From: Tolypothrix sp. PCC 7910
GTDB lineage: Bacteria > Cyanobacteriota > Cyanobacteriia > Cyanobacteriales > Nostocaceae
Assembly: GCF_011769525.1 (NCBI RefSeq)
Contig: NZ_CP050440.1
Span: 7,007,501 to 7,071,500, forward strand
Direction: 5' to 3'
Length of the DNA: 64,000 nt
Position numbers and translations under genes: made by a program. The notes below the pieces were generated by a model. It was not told the origin of the DNA. It saw only the letters and a list, made by a program, of their open reading frames with translations, and did no database searches. Below, piece after piece: positions 19,164-27,448 of this stretch. The first letter of the stretch is position 1, and the number at the start of each line of letters is the position of its first letter.

Positions 19164-20699
19164 CTATTGCATCCGATCAATTGTCCGATACTGTATCGCT
19201 TCAGCTACATGATTGGGTTTTAATTCATCCTCACCAGCTAAATCTGCAATGGTGCGTGCTACTTTGAGAATGCGATCGCTAGCTCTGGCTGATAAACCTA
19301 ATTTTCTAATTGCGGCTTCTAATAAATTACGACTGGCATCATCTAGCTGACACCATTTTTGCAGATGACGACTCAGCATCTGAGCGTTGCAACGCAAATT
19401 TTGTTGTCCTTGGAAGCGGCTACTAGCGCGATCGCGTGCTTGTTGTACTCGTTTAGCTACGGATTGCGAGGTTTCGCCTGTTGGTTGTTGAGTAATTTCC
19501 TCTGGTTTGAGGCGATTTACAGCTACTTGCAAATCAATTCTGTCAAGTAACGGCCCAGAAAGCTTTGCCCAATAATGTTCCCTTTGTCTGGGAGAACAGG
19601 TACATTGTTGGATAGTATCGCCATAGTAACCACAAGGACAGGGATTAGTACTCGCCACTAAGGTAAACTGCGCGGGAAAAAGCACTGATTGCTTGGTGCG
19701 AGAAATAGTGACGTAGCCATCTTCTAAAGGTTGGCGCAGAAATTCCAAAACATCACGTTTAAATTCCGTTAATTCATCAAGAAAAAGCACACCTCTGTGT
19801 GATAAAGAAATTTCTCCCGGACGCGGAAAACTACCACCACCAACCAAAGAAGGGCCAGAAGCCGAATGATGCGGGCTGCGGAAAGGGCGATCGCGTACCA
19901 AAGAACCACGATTTTTTAATAAACCTGCTACCGAGTGAATTTGAGTCACTTCTAAAGCTTCAGCAAAACTTAGCGGTGGTAAAATACCTGGTAAGCGACG
20001 CGCTAGCATGGTTTTTCCACTACCTGGCGGCCCGACAAAAATTAAATTATGTCCTCCAGCCGCGGCAATTTCCAACGCCCGACGCGCATGAGCTTGTCCT
20101 TTGACATCCTTCAAATCTATACTGCCAGAAAAAGATGCAGCATAATCAGTCTCTACAGTTTGATTTAATTGCACTGGCTTGTAGCGTGCGGGATTATTTA
20201 ATAAATCTGCCACCTCAAACAGATTTTTACAGCCGTAAACCGCTAAACCTTCTACCACAGCAGCTTCTTGGGCATTATCCATCGGCACAACTAAACCAGC
20301 AATTCCCATCTTTTGAGCAGTCGCCGCAATGGGGAGAACGCCAGCCACAGCGCGTAAGCTACCATCTAAAGAAACTTCCCCGATGAATAAATAATCACCT
20401 AATAAGTCAGCACTTACTTGCTCAGAAGCGGCTAAAATTCCCACACTGATAGGTAAATCAAAACTTGGCCCTTCCTTACGCAAATCAGCAGGAGTTAAAT
20501 TAATTACTATTTTCCGCATCGGAAAAGCAAAACCCGCATTTTTCAGCGTTGCTTTCACTCGTTCTTTAGATTCTTGAACTGCTGAATCTGGTAATCCCAA
20601 TACCACAATTCCTGGTAATCCCCCGGATACATCGACTTCCACACCTACTTTTATGGCATCGATGCCGACAATTGATGCACTCCAGACTCTAGCAAGCAT
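19164..20699 (-). CDS. comM: YifB/ComM-family Mg-chelatase-like AAA+ ATPase
   Basis: The 511 residues show the N-terminal Lon-protease-like ChlI domain (VEVDVSGGLPGIVVLGLPDSAVQESKERV), the AAA+ core with Walker A VGPPGSGKT (about 220) and Walker B GVLFLDELTEF, the cysteine-bearing STNPCPCGYYGD segment and the C-terminal ChlI lid domain. Family members called ComM are hexameric helicases that promote branch migration during natural transformation. Length and domain order are standard. It is divergent from the HIT gene across a 55-base gap and may share transcription with the downstream oxygenase gene. Confidence 0.93.
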   Translation of the reverse strand: MLARVWSASIVGIDAIKVGVEVDVSGGLPGIVVLGLPDSAVQESKERVKATLKNAGFAFPMRKIVINLTPADLRKEGPSFDLPISVGILAASEQVSADLLGDYLFIGEVSLDGSLRAVAGVLPIAATAQKMGIAGLVVPMDNAQEAAVVEGLAVYGCKNLFEVADLLNNPARYKPVQLNQTVETDYAASFSGSIDLKDVKGQAHARRALEIAAAGGHNLIFVGPPGSGKTMLARRLPGILPPLSFAEALEVTQIHSVAGLLKNRGSLVRDRPFRSPHHSASGPSLVGGGSFPRPGEISLSHRGVLFLDELTEFKRDVLEFLRQPLEDGYVTISRTKQSVLFPAQFTLVASTNPCPCGYYGDTIQQCTCSPRQREHYWAKLSGPLLDRIDLQVAVNRLKPEEITQQPTGETSQSVAKRVQQARDRASSRFQGQQNLRCNAQMLSRHLQKWCQLDDASRNLLEAAIRKLGLSARASDRILKVARTIADLAGEDELKPNHVAEAIQYRTIDRMQ

Positions 20700-20748
20700 T
20701 TTTTATCTAACAATAACCCTTTAAAATCTCTAGCAGATGAGTAAGTAA

Positions 20749-21105
<357 letters not shown>

Positions 21106-21297
21106 TGAGTAATCTTTAAGCTAAAACGCAACCACTTATCAAGGTCGTCCTTTGTCAACGCAAATGACAAAGGACGAATGACAAATGACAGTCTCAACTA
21201 GAAAATATGCAACGCCAAATATTCTTTCTCACTGAACTCATCTAAAATCTCGGAAGATTGCTAACATAACTCTGTATATATATAGTGAAAACGGATT

Positions 21298-22176
21298 GTG
21301 ACTGTAAAACCAGACTGGTTGCGGGTAAAAGCGCCTCAGTGGGAGCGCGTTGGGAACGTTAAAGAAATTTTGCGGGATTTAGCGCTCAATACGGTTTGTG
21401 AGGAAGCGTCCTGTCCGAATATTGGCGAGTGTTTTCAAGCTGGTACTGCCACATTTTTGATTATGGGCCCTGCTTGCACTCGTGCTTGTCCCTACTGTGA
21501 TATCGATTTTGAAAAAAAGCCTAAACCTTTAGATCCTACAGAACCCGCACGTTTGGCAGAAGCCGTGCGCCGGATGCAACTCAATCATGTAGTGATCACC
21601 TCTGTAAACCGGGATGATTTACCTGATGGTGGTGCATCGCAGTTTGTGCAATGCATCGCCGCAGTTCGGGATGTTTCACCCAAAACTACAATTGAGGTGT
21701 TAATTCCAGATTTGTGCGGTAATTGGGAAGCTTTGGAAATAATTCTCCAAGCTGCACCCGAAGTATTAAACCACAATACAGAAACCATTCCCCGTCTGTA
21801 TCGTCGTGTCCGTCCCCAAGGTAACTACGATCGCACTTTGGAATTACTCTCGCGATCGCGTCAACTTGCTCCTTGGGTCTACACAAAATCCGGCATCATG
21901 GTGGGACTTGGCGAAACTGATGCCGAAATTCGTCAGGTCATGCAAGACCTACGTGCCGTAGATTGCGATATCTTAACAATTGGGCAATATCTCCAACCCA
22001 GCCAAAAACATTTACAAGTCAATGATTTTGTCACCCCAGAACAATTTGCCACTTGGCAGGCCTTCGGGGAAGAACTGGGATTTTTACAAGTTGTCTCTTC
22101 TCCCTTGACAAGAAGCTCCTACCATGCAGAGCAAGTACGCGAATTAATGCTGCGTTACCCCAGGAGTCAGGGATAA
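21298..22176 (+). CDS. lipA: Lipoyl synthase
   Basis: LipA is a radical-SAM enzyme that inserts two sulfur atoms into octanoyl groups on carrier proteins such as the E2 subunit of pyruvate dehydrogenase and the glycine cleavage H protein. Both iron-sulfur sites are visible: the auxiliary cluster motif [12 protein letters not shown] and the radical-SAM CTRACPYC, plus the C-terminal RSSY serine motif ([10 protein letters not shown]). The start is GTG at 21298; an in-frame stop at 21286-21288 excludes any longer form. Length 292 is typical. It is upstream of gpsA on the same strand with repeat-rich DNA between. Confidence 0.96.
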   Translation: MTVKPDWLRVKAPQWERVGNVKEILRDLALNTVCEEASCPNIGECFQAGTATFLIMGPACTRACPYCDIDFEKKPKPLDPTEPARLAEAVRRMQLNHVVITSVNRDDLPDGGASQFVQCIAAVRDVSPKTTIEVLIPDLCGNWEALEIILQAAPEVLNHNTETIPRLYRRVRPQGNYDRTLELLSRSRQLAPWVYTKSGIMVGLGETDAEIRQVMQDLRAVDCDILTIGQYLQPSQKHLQVNDFVTPEQFATWQAFGEELGFLQVVSSPLTRSSYHAEQVRELMLRYPRSQG

Positions 22177-22185
22177 GGGAGATGA

Positions 22186-22295
22186 GGCAAGGGGGCAGGG
22201 AGCTGGGGAGAAAAACTGGTTCAATTCTCAATTCTCAATGCCCAATGCCCAATGCCCAATGACCAACACCAAATGACCAATGACCAATGACAATC
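22186..22295. repeat. Heptanucleotide repeat tract overlapping the gpsA start
   Basis: The tract has a G-rich part, then CAATTCT units, then four ATGCCCA-type units (ATGs at 22238, 22245, 22252 and 22259) and ATGACCA units (22273, 22280, 22287). The gpsA start codon is the ATG at 22280, one unit of this array. Confidence 0.82.
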
Positions 22296-23227
22296 AACAA
22301 TCAGTAGCAATTTTGGGAGCAGGTGCGTGGGGAACAGCACTGGCGAATTTGGCTGCGGCTAATGGTCATCGGGTGCGGGTTTGGTCACGTTGGGGAGAGG
22401 AAACACTGGAAACAGTTTTAGAAGATGCCCAAATAATACTTTCTGCTATTTCAATGAAAGGTGTCAGGGATGTAGCGGCTCAAGTCAAGTCTTTACCTGT
22501 CTCTCCTGACACAATTTTTGTGACTGCTACCAAGGGTTTAGAACCAGAAACAACCTGTACGCCGTCGCAAATTTGGCAATCTGCTTTCCCTGACAATGCG
22601 GTTGTGGTTTTATCTGGCCCCAATTTATCGAAAGAAATTGAAATGGAATTACCAGCTGCAACTGTAGTCGCTAGCAATATTTTTGCAGCAGCGCAAATAG
22701 TGCAGCTGGTGTTTTCTTCTAATCGCTTTCGGGTATATACCAATCCCGATCCGGTGGGAGTGGAATTAGGCGGAACACTCAAGAATGTAATTGCGATCGC
22801 AGCTGGTGTATGCGACGGTTTACAATTGGGAACCAATGCCAAAGCTGGTTTAGTCACCCGTGGACTTACAGAAATGGTTCGCATCGGTAATTTCTGGGGT
22901 GCGAAAACGGAAACATTTTATGGTTTATCAGGCTTAGGGGATTTGCTCGCAACTTGCAATAGTCCCCTAAGCCGTAATTATCAAGTTGGTTACCAGCTAG
23001 CTGCTGGCAAAACACTCCAAGAAGTCCTCTCCCATCTCCAAGGAACTGCTGAAGGTGTCAACACCTGTCGAGTGTTGATGGAACGAGCCAGACAGCAGAA
23101 TATTCCTGTACCAATTACCGAGCAAGTCGATAGATTACTTCAAGGTAAAATCACACCCCAACAAGCCCTTGATGAATTAATGCTACGTGACATCAAGCCT
23201 GAGTATCATTTTGAGGATGGGAATTAG
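22280..23227 (+). CDS. gpsA: Glycerol-3-phosphate dehydrogenase [NAD(P)+]
   Basis: GpsA reduces dihydroxyacetone phosphate to sn-glycerol 3-phosphate for phospholipid synthesis. The N-terminal Rossmann motif is VAILGAGAWGTALA (about residues 9-22), followed by LSGPNLSKEI, the catalytic-lysine region LGGTLKNVIAIAAG and LSGLGDLLATCNSPLSRNYQVG. Length 315 is normal. The start codon belongs to an ATGACCA heptamer array: other ATGs 7 bases on either side are out of frame, and the one 21 bases upstream in frame hits a stop after five codons. The first five residues (MTNDN) are therefore repeat-encoded and could vary between strains. Confidence 0.95.
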   Translation: MTNDNQQSVAILGAGAWGTALANLAAANGHRVRVWSRWGEETLETVLEDAQIILSAISMKGVRDVAAQVKSLPVSPDTIFVTATKGLEPETTCTPSQIWQSAFPDNAVVVLSGPNLSKEIEMELPAATVVASNIFAAAQIVQLVFSSNRFRVYTNPDPVGVELGGTLKNVIAIAAGVCDGLQLGTNAKAGLVTRGLTEMVRIGNFWGAKTETFYGLSGLGDLLATCNSPLSRNYQVGYQLAAGKTLQEVLSHLQGTAEGVNTCRVLMERARQQNIPVPITEQVDRLLQGKITPQQALDELMLRDIKPEYHFEDGN

Positions 23228-23231
23228 GGAT

Positions 23232-23396
23232 TGGGTGCTGGGGATTGGGGAACTCGGGGCCCCCTCTGGGGATAAGGGGTAATGGGGACTGGGGACTAGG
23301 AGAAAAGGGGACAAGGGGAAACACCAAACACCCAATTACCCATTACCAATTACCAATTACCCAATGCCCAATGCCCCATGCCCCATGCCCTACTCC
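23232..23396. repeat. Composite heptanucleotide cassette after gpsA
   Basis: Three modules follow in order: G-rich (GGGGATT, GGGGACT and a unique CTCGGGGCCCCCTCTGGGG stretch), AATTACC units, and ATGCCCC units. The same modules, including the unique stretch, appear inside cobN at 30724-30905 on the opposite strand, so both derive from one copied cassette. Confidence 0.85.
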
Positions 23397-23909
23397 TTAT
23401 AAATACTGAACTGGTAATTGCTAGGTATTAGCACTTCAGCATTCTTACTAACGCATTGCCGATGACAATTACCTCAATACTTACCAAATATTCCCTAGAG
23501 AAAAATTCGTAATTTGTCAGGATACAACGTTTTTAGTGGTGTAGATATGACTATGCCGATTATGAACATCATTTTTACTGAAATATGTTTATACATTGTT
23601 ACTTTTGTAACAGTAAAATCTCATCAAATTTGAAATGTTGAAAAGCTAATTCAAAACTTAAAAGCTAGCTGTAGAAATGAATAGCTATTGGTTCAATGAA
23701 AGAACTACAGCAGCCTACTATTCGGTAGTTATGTAACAAAAACAACTATCACAGTTTTTTTGAAAAAAAATTCAAAAAAAACCGTAATAGAATCCTCAAC
23801 CGTGTTAGTTCTTCGTAAATCACGGGAACAATAGCAACAGTTGAATAGCTGACCATTAATTTTAGCTGACCGTAATCTATTGTTACCTGGAGCCATTGAG
23901 ACGATATTT
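23397..23909. other. sigC upstream region with a dyad
   Basis: No gene is visible. The region is AT-rich, as expected for a promoter and leader, and contains the perfect dyad at 23597-23612 (listed separately). A poly-A/T stretch (TTTTTTTGAAAAAAAATTC) lies near 23757. Confidence 0.5.
23597..23612. promoter_or_regulatory. Perfect dyad TGTTAC-TTTT-GTAACA upstream of sigC
   Basis: TGTTACTTTTGTAACA has two perfect 6-bp arms around TTTT, a form expected of a dimeric repressor or activator site. It lies 298 bases before the sigma factor start. It does not fit the NtcA consensus GTA-N8-TAC. The binding protein is unknown. Confidence 0.4.
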
Positions 23910-25160
23910 ATGCCAGCAACATCTTTTTACGCAGATGCCCCCTACAACGCACAAAAATCTCAGCAAATCTTAGACCAAGATCTTACGGTTGACGATCATG
24001 AGTTGCCTTTAGATGATTTGCAAGATTTAGAGTTGGCTTCTGTTGATCCCGCGAGTTTCGCTGCTAGCACCAACCGTCGGAGTACAGATTTAGTACGCCT
24101 CTATCTTCAAGAAATTGGTCGGGTACGCTTATTAGGGCGAGACGAAGAGGTTTCAGAAGCTCAGAAAGTCCAACGTTATTTGCGGATGCGGATAGTACTT
24201 GCTAATGCTGCTAAGCAAGGGGATGCAGTCATTGAGCCTTATCTGCGATTGATTGAAGTCCAAGAACGTTTAGCATCTGAACTGGGACATCGTCCGTCTT
24301 TAGAAAGATGGGCTGCTACTGCTGGTATCAACTTGTGCGATCTCAAGCCTACTTTATCTGAAGGTAAACGTCGCTGGGCGGAAATTGCCAAAATTACAGT
24401 GGAAGAATTAGAACAAATTCAGTCCCAAGGACTCCAGTCTAAAGAACACATGATCAAGGCGAATCTGCGCTTGGTTGTGTCTGTTGCTAAGAAATATCAA
24501 AATCGCGGATTAGAATTGTTGGATTTAGTCCAAGAAGGCACACTTGGCTTAGAACGTGCTGTAGAAAAATTTGACCCAACTAAGGGTTATCGCTTTAGTA
24601 CTTACGCTTACTGGTGGATTCGTCAAGGTATTACCAGAGCGATCGCTACTTCTAGCCGGACAATTCGCCTTCCTGTCCACATTACTGAAAAGCTCAACAA
24701 AATTAAAAAAGCTCAACGCAAAATTGCTCAAGAAAAAGGTCGGACTCCGACTTTGGAAGATTTGGCTGTTGAGCTAGAAATGACGCCAACTCAAGTTAGA
24801 GAAGTATTGTTACGGGTTCCTCGCTCTGTTTCTCTAGAAACCAAAGTAGGGAAAGATAAAGACACTGAGTTAGGCGAATTGCTCGAAACTGATAGTGTTA
24901 CTCCAGAAGAATTATTAATGCGTGAATCTTTGCAAAGAGATTTACAGCATTTGTTAGCAGATTTAACTAGCCGCGAGCGTGATGTAATTCTGATGCGGTT
25001 TGGTTTAGCAGATGGTCATCCCTACTCTTTAGCAGAAATCGGACGTGCGCTGGATTTATCACGGGAACGTGTACGCCAAATCGAATCTAAAGCTTTACAA
25101 AAGCTACGCCAACCAAAGCGCCGTAATTTGATCCGCGACTATCTGGAATCCTTGAGTTAG
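23910..25160 (+). CDS. sigC: Group 2 sigma-70 factor, SigC type
   Basis: The ATG at 23910 (MPATSFYADAPYN) gives 416 residues, the length I recall for Anabaena SigC. Sigma regions are all present: 1.2 (DLVRLYLQEIGRVRLL), 2 (LVQEGTLGLERAVEKFDP, then YRFSTYAYWWIRQGITRAI), 3, and 4.2 helix-turn-helix (YSLAEIGRALDLSRERVRQIESKALQKLR). Region 1.1 of the primary sigma factor is absent, so it is a non-essential group 2 factor. Its position just before furA supports the SigC name. Upstream in-frame codons from 23880 are probably untranslated. SigC has been linked to carbon/nitrogen stress and heterocyst gene expression in Anabaena. Confidence 0.85.
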   Translation: MPATSFYADAPYNAQKSQQILDQDLTVDDHELPLDDLQDLELASVDPASFAASTNRRSTDLVRLYLQEIGRVRLLGRDEEVSEAQKVQRYLRMRIVLANAAKQGDAVIEPYLRLIEVQERLASELGHRPSLERWAATAGINLCDLKPTLSEGKRRWAEIAKITVEELEQIQSQGLQSKEHMIKANLRLVVSVAKKYQNRGLELLDLVQEGTLGLERAVEKFDPTKGYRFSTYAYWWIRQGITRAIATSSRTIRLPVHITEKLNKIKKAQRKIAQEKGRTPTLEDLAVELEMTPTQVREVLLRVPRSVSLETKVGKDKDTELGELLETDSVTPEELLMRESLQRDLQHLLADLTSRERDVILMRFGLADGHPYSLAEIGRALDLSRERVRQIESKALQKLRQPKRRNLIRDYLESLS

Positions 25161-25650
25161 TTAATGTTCAGCAGTCAATTAATTTTAGATTTTAGATTGA
25201 CCACCATCACTGTTGGTATTTAGCACAAGGATTTTAAATTTTGGATTTACTCCGCCTACTAAGGGCGGGATATAAACTAAAAAAAATCTAAAATTGGCAA
25301 TCTAAAATCTAATCTTGGCATAGTCAATAATCAATAGTGACTATCACAAAATTCAATCTAGAGATTGTTGACTCTGAACTCTTTATTAGTCACAAATTTG
25401 TTCGATCCTCGTGCCAAAATCTCTTTTTTAGGTTATGGCAAATAATTTTCATCTAAATAGCTTTGAGTTTTGTAAACTCTATATACATAAGATTGTATGG
25501 GCGGGGATCGCCTATTATTTTTGGCGCGTTAAATTCTCATGAATTCTTCTTTAGTCTTTAGTAAATATTCTCAATAAGCAACGATTGTTGCAAATACCTC
25601 AAAATATTTGCTATATTCTCAACTATGAGGCTTTATTGAGAAAAATTAGT
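25161..25650. other. sigC-furA intergenic region
   Basis: The first 150 bases contain imperfect TTTTAGATT repeats in both orientations that could pair into a long hairpin (near 25185 and 25285-25315). The final 200 bases are AT-rich, with AAATATTCTCAATA-like stretches that are candidates for autoregulatory Fur sites; I cannot define a box with confidence. No gene seen. Confidence 0.45.
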
Positions 25651-26106
25651 ATGACTGTTTACACTTCTACTTCACTAAAAGCGGAATTAAATGACCGGGG
25701 TTGGCGTTTAACTCCCCAACGTGAAACAATTCTACACATTTTCCAAGAGCTTCCGCAAGGCGAACATCTCAGTGCTGAGGATCTTTATCATCGCTTAGAA
25801 ACTGATGGTGAAGGAATTAGTCTCTCAACTATTTATCGAACTTTAAAGTTGATGGCTAGAATGGGGATTTTGCGGGAATTGGAACTGGGGGAAGGACATA
25901 AACATTACGAACTTAATCAGCCCTACCCCCATCACCACCATCACCTCATCTGTGTGAGATGTAACAGTACAATTGAGTTCAAAAACGACTCAATTTTGAA
26001 AATTGGGGCAAAAACTGCCCAGAAAGAAGGTTTCCATCTGCTTGACTGTCAAATGACTATTCATGCAGTTTGTCCCAAGTGCCAAAGAGCTTTGATGCCT
26101 TTATAG
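25651..26106 (+). CDS. furA: Ferric uptake regulator FurA
   Basis: FurA is the iron- and redox-responsive repressor. The ATG at 25651 gives 151 residues: winged helix (about 1-85, LSTIYRTLKLMARMGILREL), the histidine-rich metal site HHHHHLICVRC, and cysteines C101, C104, C133, C141 and C144. Five cysteines with two CxxC motifs is the FurA pattern of Anabaena PCC 7120, where they serve redox and heme functions; Zur and PerR paralogues differ. A longer frame from 25585 is unlikely. It is convergent with a peptidoglycan-binding gene whose read-through would make antisense RNA across it. Confidence 0.92.
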   Translation: MTVYTSTSLKAELNDRGWRLTPQRETILHIFQELPQGEHLSAEDLYHRLETDGEGISLSTIYRTLKLMARMGILRELELGEGHKHYELNQPYPHHHHHLICVRCNSTIEFKNDSILKIGAKTAQKEGFHLLDCQMTIHAVCPKCQRALMPL

Positions 26107-26239
26107 CACTTGGTTGAGATAACAAAGCGGAGTCTGAAATAAACCAAATCAATAATGGAATTTTGAGCTATTTCTCATTCGCTGTTATCGGAGGTAAGGA
26201 ATCAGTTGGGGACTCTTAGTGTTAATACCTAAGCGGATG
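25651..26239 (-). ncRNA. Predicted antisense transcript over furA (alpha-furA type)
   Basis: In Anabaena PCC 7120 the gene convergent to furA is co-transcribed with an antisense RNA covering furA, which lowers FurA levels. The same arrangement is seen here: the convergent peptidoglycan-binding gene stops 133 bases from furA. Its only 3' hairpin (26231-26255) lacks a T-tract in that direction, so read-through is plausible. The RNA itself is inferred and its 3' end unknown. Confidence 0.45.
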
Positions 26240-26255
26240 CTAAAAGCGTCCGCTT
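26231..26255. promoter_or_regulatory. Hairpin across the stop codon of the furA-convergent gene
   Basis: AAGCGGATGC (26231-26240) and GCGTCCGCTT (26246-26255) form a 10-bp stem with one G-T pair around TAAAA. No run of T follows on either strand, so it is a poor intrinsic terminator. It may instead stabilise 3' ends or be only partly effective. Confidence 0.55.
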
Positions 26256-27430
26256 CTAATATCCTTGAGACTGATACCGTAAAACTCTTGGGCTTGTTTA
26301 ATGGCTTTTTTGGTGTCATCTGCCATTACACCATTGAGTTGACCTTTGTAGAAACCTTTTTCTTGTAGTCTTCTTTGAATTTCCAAAACACTAAATTCAC
26401 TCTTAGAAGTATTAGTCACTAAGCTATATAACTTGGCTCTGGTAGTTGGGCCAGCTATACCACTAGGTGCTAAATAATTAGCCGCTTGAAATCGGCGCAC
26501 AGCATCTGCAGTATTGGGGCCAAAGTAGCCATTTGGTTCTCCCTGTAAATAACCAGCTTTGATCAAGTGATCTTGCAGAATCCGAACTGGTTCACCGCGA
26601 TCGCCCATCCGCAATTTATCGCGATCGGCTACTGCTTTGGGAGCATCCTCTCCATCACCAACACCAATCGGTGGCAATTTCCTCGCTGTTGCTGGGCCCA
26701 CAACACCATCAGTATCTAGGTTATAAGCTGCTTGGAATCTTTTGACAGCGTCTTCTGTAATCGGGCCAAAGATACCAGTGGCGTTACCGTAATAAAAGCC
26801 AGCAACTCGTAATCTTTCTTGTAAAACTCTGACAGATTCACCTTCATCACCTTTCACAAGGTAATTGGGATTGCTGCGCTTATTGGTTGTTGCAGTTGTT
26901 GGAACAACAGTAGGTTTTTTAGCTGCTGTATTGGTGGTAGCTGTTTTTTTCGGTTGTGTACTGACAGCAGTTGCTCTAGCAGTATTTGTACTAGTACTAG
27001 TCTTCTTCGCTGGTGTGGTTGTACTTGCAACTCTGGGCCGCCAGTTGTCTAATTTTTGTAAAGTGGTTGTACCGACGATTCCGTCTACTGGTAAGCCGGC
27101 AGCTTTTTGAAAGCGGCGTACAGCGTCTTCAGTAGGGAAGTCATAAATTTGTGTAATGGGAGCTTGATAAAAGCCTACTTGTTTCAACTTTTGTTGTAGA
27201 TTCCTGACAGAAGGGCCTTGATCGCCCCGTTCAAGTGCCAAGGCACTACTAACAGCACTGAGAATCGACAAAGTGAGGGCAAGAGGTAACATATATCGCC
27301 AAGCCCTGCTAGAAAGCCGTTTCCAGTCTGGTGTTGCTGCTGTGTTAAAAAAATCTTTCAGAGAAACCAATTCACTGGATTGGCTATCTTCATAGGCAAA
27401 AGCTAGGTGGAAATACGCGAGGTTGTCCAT
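26240..27430 (-). CDS. Exported protein with four peptidoglycan-binding (PG_binding_1) repeats
   Basis: After a 40-residue cytoplasmic lead there is one hydrophobic segment (MLPLALTLSILSAVSSALA, about 46-64) that may anchor or be cleaved. Four PG_binding_1 modules follow at about 68-128, 190-250, 270-330 and 345-390, each with the VRxLQxxL...GxFGxxTxxAVxxFQ pattern. A Thr/Lys/Ala-rich linker (130-190) separates the first from the rest. It is the positional counterpart of Anabaena alr1690, a cell-wall-linked protein whose loss is reported to alter thylakoid arrangement. cobN lies only 18 bases upstream on the same strand. There is no catalytic domain. Confidence 0.88.
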   Translation of the reverse strand: MDNLAYFHLAFAYEDSQSSELVSLKDFFNTAATPDWKRLSSRAWRYMLPLALTLSILSAVSSALALERGDQGPSVRNLQQKLKQVGFYQAPITQIYDFPTEDAVRRFQKAAGLPVDGIVGTTTLQKLDNWRPRVASTTTPAKKTSTSTNTARATAVSTQPKKTATTNTAAKKPTVVPTTATTNKRSNPNYLVKGDEGESVRVLQERLRVAGFYYGNATGIFGPITEDAVKRFQAAYNLDTDGVVGPATARKLPPIGVGDGEDAPKAVADRDKLRMGDRGEPVRILQDHLIKAGYLQGEPNGYFGPNTADAVRRFQAANYLAPSGIAGPTTRAKLYSLVTNTSKSEFSVLEIQRRLQEKGFYKGQLNGVMADDTKKAIKQAQEFYGISLKDIRSGRF

Positions 27431-27448
27431 ATGGGGTTCCTACACCAC

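Noticed and set aside
23232-23396. Regularly spaced repeats resembling a CRISPR array
   Set aside because: Units are 7 bases in direct tandem with no spacers; this and the other arrays are heptanucleotide repeats. No cas genes occur in the window.
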